From the NCBI GenBank assembly GCA_023375785.1, contig SZWC01009583.1:43176-76526 (forward strand): 33,351 nucleotides of DNA. Reading direction: 5' to 3'. Under the pieces are notes generated by a model. That model made no database searches, had not been told where the DNA came from, and saw only the letters and a list, made by a program, of their open reading frames with translations. The position numbers were made by a program, and so were the translations under genes. Positions 20,513 through 32,002 of the stretch are shown here, piece after piece. Every line of letters begins with the position of its first letter. Position 1 is the first letter of the stretch. Source of the DNA: Penium margaritaceum. Taxonomy: Eukaryota > Streptophyta > Zygnematophyceae > Desmidiales > Peniaceae.

Positions 20513-21257
20513 TGCTGGGAAAGGAGCCATCTGGCTCAGTTTCAGGTCCACAGGAGCAAGTTCCTTGAAAGTACCTGATGCCTGCTCTGATCGCCAATCT
20601 GACTTCACAATTGGAAAGATCAGGTGGGTAAATTTCTACGGTCCAAGTTTGAGGCCGATCCAGCAGTCGGATTGGGAGATATGAATTTTCAAAGTTTCAG
20701 GGGTCATGGACCGTCGATATCTGGATGGGCATGGGTGATGGCTCCATGCCTTAGCCTGAGAAAAGAAAAAGGCAAGAGGTCCAGGGTCAAGACCTGATGG
20801 GAGAAATATCCAAAAAGGTCCTTGGTCTTAGGATTGCCTTGTCAGAGTGTGCTGACTAGGATAAAGGTACCTCTCCTTACTTTTTAGGTGAGGTGAGATC
20901 CTTGTGTGCTAGCCATGGACACATGGCAATTCTCCATGGGTTTGTGGGTTATGTAACCACTAGGAGTGTGCCATGAGAGCATTCTCTAACTCTCTAGGTC
21001 GTGTGTGAGTGATCAGCCTGATTGCTAGGCTGATTTCCTCCCTTGTGTGAGATTATGGACTCTAGTGTGTGAGCCTTAGCACTTAGCCTCCATGGCTAAG
21101 TGGTGTGGCTTGTGAGAGGTCTGACTTGCCCAAGCTCTAGCTCTATATGTACTCCATCATTTTGAGTGATTGAACAACCATTCTTCAGCACAAGTGATGC
21201 CCTTCCAATCACACATGCTCGCTGCTCCAAGGCTCCCTCTCTCCTCAAGTTCCAACA
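20513..21257 (+). mobile_element. LTR2: shared by A2 (3') and A3 (5')
   Basis: This 745-bp LTR starts TGCTGGG instead of TGTTGGG and ends CCAACA. It is followed directly by a primer site and the A3 leader, so one LTR serves two internal regions. There is no n in this stretch. It shares with LTR3 the variants TGCTGGG, GTGGGTAAAT, TTCCTTGAAAG and CTTCACAATTGG, not found in LTR1. An 8-base local duplication (TTAGCACTTAGCC, near 21077) adds to its length. Confidence 0.93.
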
Positions 21258-21904
21258 TTTGGTATCAGAACCAAGTTCTGCCACTTCCAGCCAGCACAGG
21301 CCGTAACTTTGAGAGTGACGGGCTGGGGTGAAACCTTTATCAGATTTGACAATTGACTACAAGTTCTTCAAGTTCAAGAGACAAGCTTTCCATCGAGTGC
21401 AAGATCGCGAAGATCCAACGGTCGGACTGAGAGTTATGCTCAAAACGAGGTCGGCAAGGGCTACACTCTTCTCTATGAGTAAGACTGTCGCCTTGTGATG
21501 ACCATAACTCTCTCATTTCTTTGTCAAATTTTAAAAGTGGCACATGCGAATTGTAGTATTTTTTGTAAGCATTCCATTGGTGTAAAAATATTTTGCATTC
21601 CATTGATTCTTTTGGGAGAAACGCCGTTTACAAACTGGCTGGTCTGAGTTGGAGTAGGAGCAGAAGTATACCCTGTTTTCAAGAGGGCATATCTTTCAAA
21701 ATCCCCTGTTGATGACCCTGTTTTATGGGTTGATCTGAAAGGTTTGAGCTGAATTTTCCAGTGGTGGGCTCAGTTTTTCCAAATACCCAGTCTGCTGGTA
21801 CCTACAGTCCATTTTTTGTCAGACAGATTTCTGGCAGAAGCAGCAGCAGAAGCAGGGGTAGCGCCGCCATCCAAGGGCAGCGCTAAGCATCACCAAGGCT
21901 CAAA
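21258..21904 (+). other. A3: untranslated leader with primer binding site
   Basis: The primer site at 21260-21272 reads TGGTATCAGAACC, one change from A2. The leader has GACAATTGACTAC and TTCCATCGAG variants in common with A4 rather than A2. It ends in the same CAG-rich stretch before the gag ATG. Confidence 0.83.
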
Positions 21905-22034
21905 ATGGCAGCAGCTAGCGTTGTGACAGCAGCCCAGCCTTTGGAGAGGCTGGAGGGACGTGCCAACTTCACGTTTTGGAAGATCCGTACCCGCCTCCTT
22001 TTGGAGGAGAGGGGCTTGTGGGAGGTGGTGAGCG

Positions 22035-22035
22035 N
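22035..22035. other. Single-n join in A3 gag
   Basis: A4 has GCG where A3 has n, so the apparent frame change here is an assembly effect. The join falls at the same base of gag as the large gap in A2. Confidence 0.8.
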
Positions 22036-22745
22036 ACGAGCCGGCTCCAGTTCCACAGGCAAAAGGCATCACCGCAGCGCAGGTGGTGGCGGGGAAGACG
22101 CCGCAAAAGGGTGCAGCTGATGCGGGTTCTTCTGCAGCTGTACCAGCGACGTACGAGGAGTGGAAGAAGAAGGACAGGCAGGCCTACAGGTTGCTTGTTA
22201 ACACCATCTCCAACCCGCATCTTCAGTACGTGAGTGACAAGGCTACTGCAAAGGAGGGGTGGGACACGTTGTGCAAGAAGTATGAGAGCAAGGATCCTGC
22301 ATTCCTCATGCTTTTGGAGGAAAAGATGATGGCGCTGAAAATGCAGGGTGGTGAAGGGATGGAGGCGTATCTGGACAGGGCAAAGGAGCTGGCGAAGCAG
22401 CTGAGAGCGGCCGGCAATCCTGTGGAAGAGACGCGCTTCATCCTCCTCTTGCTGAGGGGACTCCCAACCAGCTACGACACGGTACGAGAGACGCTGGAGT
22501 GCCAGCCAACTCTCGACCTCGACTTCATCTGCACACACCTGGTGCAGGTGGAATTGCGTCGCAATGCGGCAAAGCGCAATGGCGGCAGCAGCAGTGAAGC
22601 AGCTTTCATGGCCATGGGCTCACGCAACCAGCAGCAGCAGCAGTCCGGGCAGCAGAGAGGCAAGAAGAAGGGCAAGTGCCACTATTGCCAGAAAGAGGGG
22701 CACTACAAGAAAGAGTGCTTCAAGTTCAAGAGGGACCAGAAAGAA

Positions 22746-22839
22746 CAGCAGCAGCAGCAGCAGCAGCAGCAAAAGCAGCAATCTCCACAGCAACAGCAGC
22801 AGCAGTCACATCAACGCCAGCAGCAGCAGCAGCAGCAGA
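22746..22839 (+). repeat. CAG microsatellite encoding poly-glutamine in A3 gag
   Basis: CAG-rich tracts lie between the zinc knuckle and the protease and are translated as glutamine. The A4 counterpart (28249-28340) has fewer CAG units in its first run and two TAG interruptions, so both slippage and C-to-T decay act here. Confidence 0.85.
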
Positions 22840-25800
22840 ACCAGACTAGCGTGCGCCATTTTGGCAACATGAACGTCGCCGAGGTGCGCGACCGCCTCTT
22901 CATGGCGAAGTCTGACATGTCGCAGAAGGAAAAGGCGGATCTGGCGTGGTACAAGGACTCGGGGTGTACCAAGAGTCTGACGTACCACAAGGAGTGGTTC
23001 ACACAGCTCCTCTCCATTCCTCCTCGGCCGATTGCTTTGGGTGATGATCGGGTGGTGTATGCTGAGGGGGTTGGGATTGTGGGGATGTGGTTGGAGACCC
23101 CACGTGGCATTGAAGTGGGAGTTTTCCATGGCGTGCTGTATCTGCCTGATGCTGCGTTCAACCTTCTCTCAGTGTCCTCTCTCACCAACACAGGACTGCG
23201 CGTTGTCTTCGATGATGATTATGGCTACATCCTCAACAAGGAAACAAGAGAGGAGTTGGCCAAGTCGGTGAAGGAGGGCGACATGTACCGCCTGCTGGGG
23301 GCGACCAAGATCCCGCGTGAGCAGAGTCTTGCCGCAGTGGTGCAGGCGACAGATGGTGAGATCTGGCATGCGCGCTACGGCCACATTGGCATGCGCGCCT
23401 TGTAGCAGCTTTAAGCAAAGCAGATGGTGCGTGACCTGCCTACCATCTCTAACTTTGAGCAGCAGTTATGCATCGGATGTTTGGAGGGGAAGCAACACCG
23501 CGAGGCGTTCTCTAGAGCAGGGGAGCGTGCAAAAGAGGTGTTGGAGCTGGTCCACACGGACTTGTGCGGATCGATGCAGACCCAGAGCTTTGGAGGCTCT
23601 AGGTATTTTCTCACCTTCATTGATGATTTCAGCCGTTACACTGCTGTGTACTTCCTTTCCTCCAAGGACCAGTGCTTTGACAGGTTCAAGGAGTTCAAGG
23701 CCATGGTGGAGAACCAATCTGGCAAGAAGATCAAGGCGTTGCGCAGCGACCGCGGTGGAGAGTACCTGAGCAAGGAATTCCAGGACTACCTCGCAGCAGC
23801 TGGCATCAAGGCGCAGCGTACCGCGCCGTACTCGCCGCAGCAGAACGGTGTAGCAGAACGCGCCAACCGTACCATTGTGGAGTCGGCGCGCTCCATGCTG
23901 CACGCGGCTCGGCTGACCTACGACTTCTGGGCTGAAGCCGTGAGCACTGCGGTCTACATCAAGAACCGCAGTCCAACTAAGGCGCTGGAGCAGATGACGC
24001 CGTAGGAGGCGTGGTTCGGCAAGAAGCCAAGCGTAGGTCATCTTCACGCGTTTGGCAGCTTAGCGCACATGCACGTGCCAAAGGAGAAGCGGCAAAAGTG
24101 GGATGCGAAGAGTGCAGAGATGTTGATGATTGGCTACGACGTGGCAAGCAAGGCGTATCGCCTCTACGAGAGGTATACAGGCCACGTCATCATCTCCAGG
24201 GATGTCGTCTTCAACGAGAGCAACGTCATCGGCACCAACATCGTGTGTGAAGAGGCAGTAGAACCAGCAGCTGACGAGACAGTGGGAGTAAAAATTCTTC
24301 CTGACCCAGTTTCTCCCGATCCTTCCTCCATTGTGACAGTGGGAGAATCACTCTACTCTCCCATGTCTGATGTTGCAGATACAGTAGCTTCATCGGCAGA
24401 AGCAGAGGAGGAAGATGTAGCACCAGCAGCAGCAGTAGTTGTGCCAGCAGCACCGCGCCAGCCGCCCGCTAACGCTCCAGCACCAGGTCGGAGGTACCCT
24501 CTCAGGGTGCGTTACAAGCCTGGTGAGCGCGGCCATTTCTGGATGCTACAGAAACCAGAACAGATGAACGTTGCAGTTGCCGCAGATTCAGATGAGCCAA
24601 CGTCATACAAGGAGGCCATGGCTCCACCGGATGCAGCAGATTGGGCGCAAGCCGTGCAGCAAGAGATACAGTCGCAGCTGGACAACGGCACGTGGGAACT
24701 GACTGAGCGTCCACCTGGACGTAAAGTGATCAAGTGCAGGTGGGTCTTCAAGAAGAAGCAGGGAGCAGATGGTAACCTGGAAAAGTACAAGGCGAGGCTG
24801 GTCGCCAAGGGCTACTCGCAGCAGGAGGGCATCGACTACACAGAAACTTTTGCCCCCGTTGCAAAGTTTGCCTCTGTGCGCACGCTCCTCTCTTATGCAA
24901 CAGCTGAGGACTTTGAGGTTCACCACATGGATGTCAAGAGGGCATTCTTGAATGGTGACTTGGAGGAGGAGATCTACATGGAGCAATCGGAGGGGTTCGT
25001 CATGGATGGCCAGGAGCACCTGGTCTACAAGCTGCAGAAGTCGCTGTACGGCCTCAAGCAAGCGTCGCGTGCTTGGAACCAGAAGTTGGATGCGGCGTTG
25101 CAGTGCACGGGGTTTGAGCGCAGCGAGTGTGACTACAGCGTGTATCGCTGGCAGCGTGAGCATGAGATCCTCATCATCATTGTCAATGTGGATGACATGG
25201 TCCTCCTTTCCAACAGCATGTCTGCACTACAGGAGTTCAAGGAAGCCATGCAGGAGCGCTTCCAGATGTCTGATCTCGGGGAGGCATCATACTTCCTCGG
25301 TATCCAGATCATGCGTGACCGCAAGTCATGCTCTCTCTCGCTGCAGCAGAGCCGCTACATCAAGGATGTTTTGCAGCGGTTCGGCATGGCAGAGGCAAAA
25401 CCCATCGGCACGCCGCTGGAGACGCGGCAGTATCTCGTGAGCTTCAATGGAGAAGCAAATGCAGTTGAGCGGCAGAAGTACCAGAGCGCCGTCGGCAGTC
25501 TCATGTACCTGATGGTGGCAACCAGGCCGGATCTCGCACAGGCTGTGAGCGCTGTGAGCTAGCACATGGCTAATCCCGGACCGGAGCACCAGAAGGCAGT
25601 GAAGCGGATCTTCCGCTACCTTGCTGGAACCATCAACATCGGCATCACCTACAACGGCAATGACAACAGCATCATCGGCTACACAGACGCAGACTGGGCT
25701 TCAAACCCTGAGGACGGCAAGTCCATCTCTGGACATGTGTTCCTCATGAATGGTGGAGCCATCAGCTGGTGCAGCAAGCGGCAAGTGGTCGTGGCCACCT

Positions 25801-26145
25801 CGAGTACAGAAACTGAGTACGTATCTCTCAGCTTTGGAGCCAAGGAAGCAGTTTGGTTTGAACGTCTCATGGCAGAGATGAGTGGGAGTGTAGCAGTTCC
25901 AGTTCCTGTGCGTGTCGACAACCACAACGCAATCGCACTCGACAAGAATCCTGAGCACCATGCACGCACCAAGCACATTGATATCGCATATCATTTTATC
26001 ACGCACATGGTGTAAGAGGGTGCTATCAAGCTGGAATTTACTCCAACCAGTAAGCAGGTTGCTGATTTCTGCACCAAGCCAGTGACCCGTGAGAAGCAGC
26101 AGTTCTGCATGAAGGCATGTGGACTCAGCCCACTCTGACTGCGGC

Positions 26146-26157
26146 ATAGTGGGAGAT
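26146..26157 (+). promoter_or_regulatory. Polypurine tract of A3
   Basis: ATAGTGGGAGAT precedes LTR3. An A-to-T change breaks the purine run compared with A1 and A2. Confidence 0.7.
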
Positions 26158-26762
26158 TGCTGGGAAAGGAGCCATCTGGCTCAGTTTCAGGTCCACAGGA
26201 GCAAGTTCCTTGAAAGTACCAGATACCTGCTCCGATCGCCAATCTGACTTCACAATTGGAAAGATCAGGTGGGTAAATGTCTACGGTCCAAGTTTGAGGC
26301 CGATCCAACGGTCGGAATTGGAGATATGAACTTTCAAAGTTTCAGGGGTCATGGACCGTCGATATCTGGATGGGCATGGGTGATGGCTCCATGCCTTAGC
26401 CTGAGAAAAGAAAAAGGCAAGAGGTCCAGGGTCAAGACCTGATGGGAGAAATATCCAAAAAGGTCCTTGGTCTTAGGATTGCCTTGTCAGAGTGTGCTGA
26501 CTAGGATAAAGGTACCTCTCCTTNTCAGCCTGATTGCTAGGCTGATTTCCTCCCTTGTGTGAGATTATGGACTCTAGTGTGTGAGCCTTAGCCTCCATGG
26601 CTAAGTGGTGTGGCTTGTGAGAGGGCTGACTTGCCCAAGCTCTAGCTCTATATGTACTCCATCATTTTGAGTGATTGAACAACCATTCTTCAGCACAAGT
26701 AATGCCCTTCCAATCACACATGCTCGCTGCTCCTAGGCTCCCTCTCTCCTCAAGTTCCAACA
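26158..26762 (+). mobile_element. LTR3: shared by A3 (3') and A4 (5')
   Basis: It starts TGCTGGG like LTR2 and ends CCAACA, and is followed directly by the A4 primer site. It is only 605 bp because about 134 bases (equivalent to 20879-21012) are missing at the single n at 26524. The shared private variants show LTR2 and LTR3 are recent duplicates. Confidence 0.9.
26524..26524. other. Single-n join with missing LTR sequence
   Basis: About 134 bases present in LTR2 are absent at this n. Because LTRs are near identical, the join could connect unrelated copies, so the A3-A4 adjacency is not proven. Confidence 0.85.
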
Positions 26763-27409
26763 TTTGGTATCAAAACCAAGTTCTGCCACTTCCAGCCAGC
26801 ACAGGCCGTCACTTTGAGAGTGACAGGTTGGGATGAAACCTTCACCAGATTTGACAATTGACTACTAGTTCTTCAAGTTCAAGAGACAAGCTTTCCATCG
26901 AGCCCAAGATCGCGAAGATCCAACGGTCGGACTGAAAGTTATGCTCAAAACGAGGTCGGCAAGGGCTACACTCTTCTCTATGAGTAAGACTGTCGCCTTG
27001 TGATGACCATAACTCTCTCATTTCTTTGTCAAATTTAAAAAGTGGCACATGCGAACTGTAGTGTTTTTTGTAAGCTTTTCATTGAAGCAAAAATATTTGC
27101 ATCCCATCGATTCATTTGGGAGAAACGCCGTTTAGAAACTGGCTGGTGTGAGTTGAAGTAGGAGCAGAAGCATACCCTGTTTTCAAGAGGGCATATCTTT
27201 CAAAATCCCCTGTTGATGACCCTGTTTTATGGGTCGATCTGAAAGGTTTTGAGCTGCATTTTCTAGTGGTGGGCTCAGTTTTTCGAAATTCCCAGTCTGC
27301 TGGCACCTAGAGTCCATTTTCTGTCAGAACGATTTCTGGCAGAAGCAGCAGCAGAAGCAGGGGTAGCGCCGCCATCCAAGGGCAGCGCTAAGCATCACCA
27401 AGGCTCAAA
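26763..27409 (+). other. A4: untranslated leader with primer binding site
   Basis: The primer site at 26765-26777 reads TGGTATCAAAACC, two changes from A2. The leader length and layout match A2 and A3. Confidence 0.83.
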
Positions 27410-30400
27410 ATGGAAGCTAGCATTGTGACAGCAGCCCAGCCTTTGGAGAGGCTGGAGGGACGTGCCAACTTCACGTTTTGGAAGATCCGTACCCGCCTCC
27501 TTTTGGAGGAGAGGGGCTTGTGGGAGGTGGTGAGCGGCGACGAGCCTGCTCCAGATCCACAGGCAAAAGGCATCACCGCAGCGCAGGTGGTGGCGGGAAA
27601 GACGCCGCAAAAGGGTGCAGCTGATGCGGGTTCTTGTGCAGCTGTACCAGCGACGTACGAGGAGTGGAAGAAGAAGGACAGGCAGGCCTACAGGTTGCTT
27701 GTTAACACCATCTCCAACCCGCATCTTCAGTACGTGAGTGACAAGGCTACTACAAAGGAGGGGTGGGACACGTTGTGCAAGAAGTATGAGAGCAAGGATC
27801 CTGCATTCCTCATGCTTTTGGAGGAAAAGATGATGGCGCTGAAAATGCAAGGTGGTGAAGGGATGGAGGCGTATCTGGACAGGGCAAAGGAGCTGGCGAA
27901 GCAGGTGAGAGCGGCCGGCAATCCCATGGAAGAGACGTGCTTCATCCTCCTCTTGCTAAGGGGACTCCCAACCAGCTACAACACGGTACGAGAGACGCTG
28001 GAGTGCCAGCCAACTCTCGACCTCGACTTCATCTGCACACACCTGCTGCAGGTGGAATTGCGTCGTAATGCGGCAAAGCGCAATGGCGGCAGCAGCAGTG
28101 AAGCAGCTTTCATGGCCATGGGCTCACGCAACCAGCAGCAGCAGCAGTCCGGGCAGCAGAGAGGCAAGAAGAATGGCAAGTGCCACTATTGCCAGAAAGA
28201 GGGGCACTACAAGAAAGAGTGCTTCAAGTTCAAGAGGGACCAGAAAGAGCAGCAGCAGCAGCAGCAGCAGCAAAAGCAGCAATCTCCACAGCAACAGCAG
28301 TAGCAGTCATAGCAACGCCAGCAGCAGCAGCAGCAGCAGAACCAGACTAGCGTGCGCCATTTTGGCAACATGAACGTCGCCGAGGTGCGCGACCGCCTCT
28401 TCATGGCGAAGTCTAACATATCGCAGAAGGAAAAGGCGGATCTGGCGTGGTACAAGGACTCGGGGTGTACCAAGAGTCTGACGTACCACAAGGAGTGGTT
28501 CACACAGCTCCTCTCCATTCCTCCTCGGCCGATTGCTTTGGGTGATGATCGTGTGGTGTATGCTGAGGGGGTTGGGATTGTGGAGATGTGGTTGGAGACC
28601 CCACGTGGCATTGAAGTGGGAGTTTTCCATGACGTGCTGTATGTGCCTGATGCTGCGTTCATCCTTCTCTCAGTGTCCTCTTTCACCAACACAGGACTGC
28701 ACGTTGTCTTCGATGATGACTATGGCTACATCCTCAACAAGGAAACAGGAGAGGAGTTGGCCAAGTCGGTGAAGGAGGGCGACATGTACCGCCTGCTGGA
28801 GGCGACCAAGATCCCGCGTGAGTAGAGTCTTGCAGCAGTGGTGCAGGCGACAGATGGTGAGATCTTGCATGCGCGCTACGGCCACATCGGCATGCGCGCC
28901 TTGCAGCAGCTTCAAGCAAAGCAGATGGTGCGTGACCTGCCTACCATCTCTAACTTTGAGCTGCAGTTATGCATCGGATGTTTGGAGGGGAAGCAACACC
29001 GCGAGGCGTTCTCAAGAGCAGGGGAGCGTGCAAAAGAGGTGTTGGAGCTGGTCCACACGGTCTTGTGCGTACCGATGCAGACCCAGAGCTTTGGAGGCTC
29101 TAGGTATTTTCTCACCTTCATTGATGATTTCAGCCGTTACACTGCTGTGTACTTCCTTTCCTCCAAGGACCAGTGCTTTGACAGGTTCAAGGAGTTCAAG
29201 GCCATGGTGGAGAACCAATCTGGCAAGAAGATCAAGGCGTTGCGCAGCGACCGCGGTGGAGAGTACCTGAGCAAGGAATTCCAGGACTACCTCGCAGCAG
29301 CTGGCATCAAGGCGCAGCGTACTGCGCCGTACTCGCCGCAGCAGAACGGTGTAGCAGAACGCGCCAACCGTACCATTGTGGAGTCGGCGCGCTCCATGCT
29401 GCACGCGGCTCGGCTGACCTACGACTTCTGGGCTGAAGCCGTGAGCACTGCGGTCTACATCAAGAACCGCAGTCCAACTAAGGCGCTGGAGCAGATGACG
29501 CCGTACGAGGCGTGGTTCGGCAANGCAAGGAATTCCAGGACTACCTCGCAGCAGCTGGCATCAAGGCGCAGCGTACCGCGCCGTACTCGCCGCAGCAGAA
29601 CGGTGTAGCAGAACGCGCCAACCGTACCATTGTGGAGTCGGCGTGCTCCATGCTGCACGCGGCTCGGCTGACCTACGACTTCTGGGCTGAAGCCGTGAGC
29701 ACTGCGGTCTACATCAAGAACCGTAGTCCAACTAAGGCGCTGGAGCAGATGACGCCGTACGAGGCGTGGTTCGGCAAGAAGCCAAGCGTAGGTCATCTTC
29801 GCGCGTTTGGCAGCTTAGCGCACATGCACGTGCCAAAGGAGAAGCGGGAAAAGTAGGATGCGAAGTGTGCACAGATGCTGATGATTGGCTACGACGTGGC
29901 AAGCAAGGCGTATCGCCTCTACGAGAGGGATAAAGGCCACGTCATCATCTCCAGGGATGTTGTCTTCAACGAGAGCAACGTCATCGGCACCAACATCGTA
30001 TGTGAAGAGGCAGTAGAACCAGCAGCTGACGAGACAGTGGGAGCAGAAATTCTTCCTGACCCAGTTTCTCCCGATCCTTCCTCCACTGTGACAGTGGGAG
30101 AATCACTCTACTCTCCCATGTCAGATGTTGCAGATACAGCAGCTTCATCGGCAGAAGCAGAGGAGGGAGATGTAGCACCACCAGCAGCAGCAGTTGTGCC
30201 AGCAGCACCGCGTCAGCCGCCCGCTAACGCTCCAGCACCAGGTCGGAGGTACCCTCTTAGGGTGCGTTACAAGCCTGGTGAGCGCGGCCATTTCTGGATG
30301 CTGCAGAAACCAGAACAGATGAACGTTGCAGTTGCAGCAGATTCAGATGAGCCAACGTCATACAAGGAGGCCATGGCTGCACCGGATGCAGCAGATTGGG

Positions 30401-31892
30401 CGCAAGTCGTGCTACAAGAGATACAGTCGCAGCTGGACAACGGCACGTGGGAGCTGACTGAGCGTCCACTTGGACGTAAAGTGATCAAGTGCAAGTGGGT
30501 CTTCAAGAAGAAGCGGGGAGCAGATGGTAACCTGGAAAAGTACAAGGCGAGGCTGGTCGCCAAGGGCTACTCGCAGCAAGAGGGCATCGACTACACAGAA
30601 ACTTTTGCCCCCGTTGCAAAGTTTGCCTCTGTGCGCACGCTCCTCTCTTATGCAGCAGCTGAGGACTTCGAGGTTCACCACATGGATGTCAAGACGACAT
30701 TCTTGAACGGTGACTTGGAGGAGGAGATCTACATGGAGCAGCCGGAGGGGTTCGTCATGGATGGCCAGGAGCACGTGGTCTGCAAGCTGTAGAAGTCGCT
30801 GTACAGCCTCAAGCAAGCGTCGCGTGCTTGGAACCAGAAGTTGGATGCGGCGTTGCAGTGCATGGGGTTTGAGCGCAGCGAGTGTGACTGTAGCGTGTAT
30901 CGCTGGCAGCATGAGCATGAGATCCTCATCATCATTGTCTATGTGGATGACATGCTCCTCCTTTCCAACAGCATGTCTGCACTGCAGGAGTTCAAGGAAT
31001 CCATGCAGGAGCGCTTCCAGATGTCTGATCTCGGGGAGGCATCATACTTCCTCGGTATCCAGATCATGCGTGACCGCAAGTCACGCTCTCTCTCGCTGCA
31101 GCAGAGCCGCTACATCAAGGATGTTTTGCAGCGGTTCGGCATGGCAGAGGCAAAACCCATCGGCACGCCACTGGAAACGCGGCAGTACCTCGTGAGCTTC
31201 AATGGAGAAGCAAATGCAGCTGAGCGGCAGAAGTACCAGAGCGCCTGTGCAGTCTCATGTACCTGATGGTGGCAACCAGGCCGGACCTCGCACAGGCTGT
31301 GAGCGCTGTGAGCTAGCACATGGCTAATCCCAGACTGGAGCACTAGAAGGCAGTGAAGCGGATCTTCGGCTACCTTGCTGGAACCATCAACATCGGTATC
31401 ACCTACAACGGCAATGACAACAGCATCATCGGCTACACAGACGCAGACTGGGCTTCAAACCCTGAGGACCGCAAGTCCATCTCTGGACATGTGTTCCTCA
31501 TTAATGGTGGAGCCATCAGCTGGTGCAGCCAGCGGCAGGTGGTCGTGGCCACCTCGAGTACAGAAGCTGAGTACGTATCTCTCAGCTTTGGAGCCAAGGA
31601 AGCAGTTTGGCTTCAATGTCTCATGGCAGAGATGAGTGGGAGTGTAGCAGTTCCAGTTCCTGTGCGCGTCGACAACCAGAGCGCAATCGCACTCACCAAG
31701 AATCATGAGCACCATGCACGCACCAAGTACATTGATATCGCATATCATTTTATCAGGCACATGGTGCAGGAGGGTGCTATCAAGCTGGAATTTACTCCAA
31801 CCAGCAAGCAGGTTGCTGATTTCTACACCAAGCCAGTGACCCGTGAGAAGCAGCAGTTCTGCATGAAGGCATGTGGACTCAGCCCACTCTCA
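27410..31892 (+). pseudogene. A4: gag-pol with an internal duplication at an assembly join
   Basis: Gag starts MEASIVTAAQPLERLEG, with a short deletion relative to A2 and A3. The zinc knuckle, protease (WYKDSGCTK), pre-integrase, integrase, reverse transcriptase (YVDD intact at 30940-30951) and RNase H are all recognisable. Premature stops: TAG at 28301, 28310, 28823, 29854, 30790, 31314 and 31344. All lie at CAG sites except 29854, where TGG became TAG. A one-base deletion near 31243 shifts the frame in late reverse transcriptase. The natural TGA is changed to TCA at 31890-31892, so the frame runs on into the LTR until 31967. A 253-base repeat at 29271-29777 flanks an n. Confidence 0.94.
29271..29777 (+). 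repeat. 253-bp direct repeat around a single n
   Basis: 29271-29523 and 29525-29777 are the same integrase segment, differing at about three bases, with one n between them. This is the pattern of two overlapping contig ends placed side by side. The mismatches suggest the ends came from different copies or alleles. Confidence 0.88.
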
Positions 31893-31899
31893 CTGCGGC

Positions 31900-31911
31900 A
31901 GAGTGGGAGAT
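31900..31911 (+). promoter_or_regulatory. Polypurine tract of A4
   Basis: AGAGTGGGAGAT lies immediately before LTR4. Confidence 0.8.
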
Positions 31912-32002
31912 TGTTGGGAAAGGAGTCATCTGGCTCAGTTTCAGGTCTACAGGAGCAAGTTCCATGAAAGTACCAGATGCCTGCTCCGATCACCGATCTG
32001 AC
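31912..32002 (+). mobile_element. LTR4: first 91 bases of the A4 3' LTR
   Basis: It starts TGTTGGGAAAGGAG and matches other LTRs up to GATCTGAC, where a new LTR begins. The rest of LTR4 would be expected beyond the window, after A5. Confidence 0.9.

Larger units (their letters stand above)
21905..26138 (+). pseudogene. A3: gag-pol, the most complete coding region in the window
   Basis: Domains in order: Gag (UBN2-like), CCHC zinc knuckle at 22677-22718 (CHYCQKEGHYKKEC, intact), poly-Gln, protease with DSG at 22956-22964, pre-integrase (WHARYGHIG and CIGC), integrase with D at 23559, D at 23748 and E at 23856 (a DD35E spacing), reverse transcriptase, and RNase H to TGA at 26136-26138. From 22036 on it keeps one frame. 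Five premature stops: TAG 23403, TAA 23412, TAG 24003 (from TAC), TAG 25560, TAA 26013. The polymerase site is NVDD (25185-25196). A single n at 22035 stands for about three bases in gag. Confidence 0.95.

Noticed and set aside
22746..22839. Serine-rich and cysteine/leucine-rich open frames over the CAG tracts
   Set aside because: These are other-frame or opposite-strand readings of CAG repeats, which in the gag frame encode glutamine.
24603..25163. Minus-strand open frames of up to about 190 codons opposite reverse transcriptase, repeated in A1-A4
   Set aside because: They recur wherever the plus-strand gene occurs, have no recognisable domain and follow from its codon use. They are shadows of pol.
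2704..31346. In-frame TAG codons at glutamine positions, as if TAG were read as glutamine by an alternative genetic code
   Set aside because: Sister copies carry CAG at the same sites, and each copy has a different set of TAGs. In A0, C1 and A4 TAG also replaces tryptophan (10228, 7598, 29854). Mutational decay explains this better.
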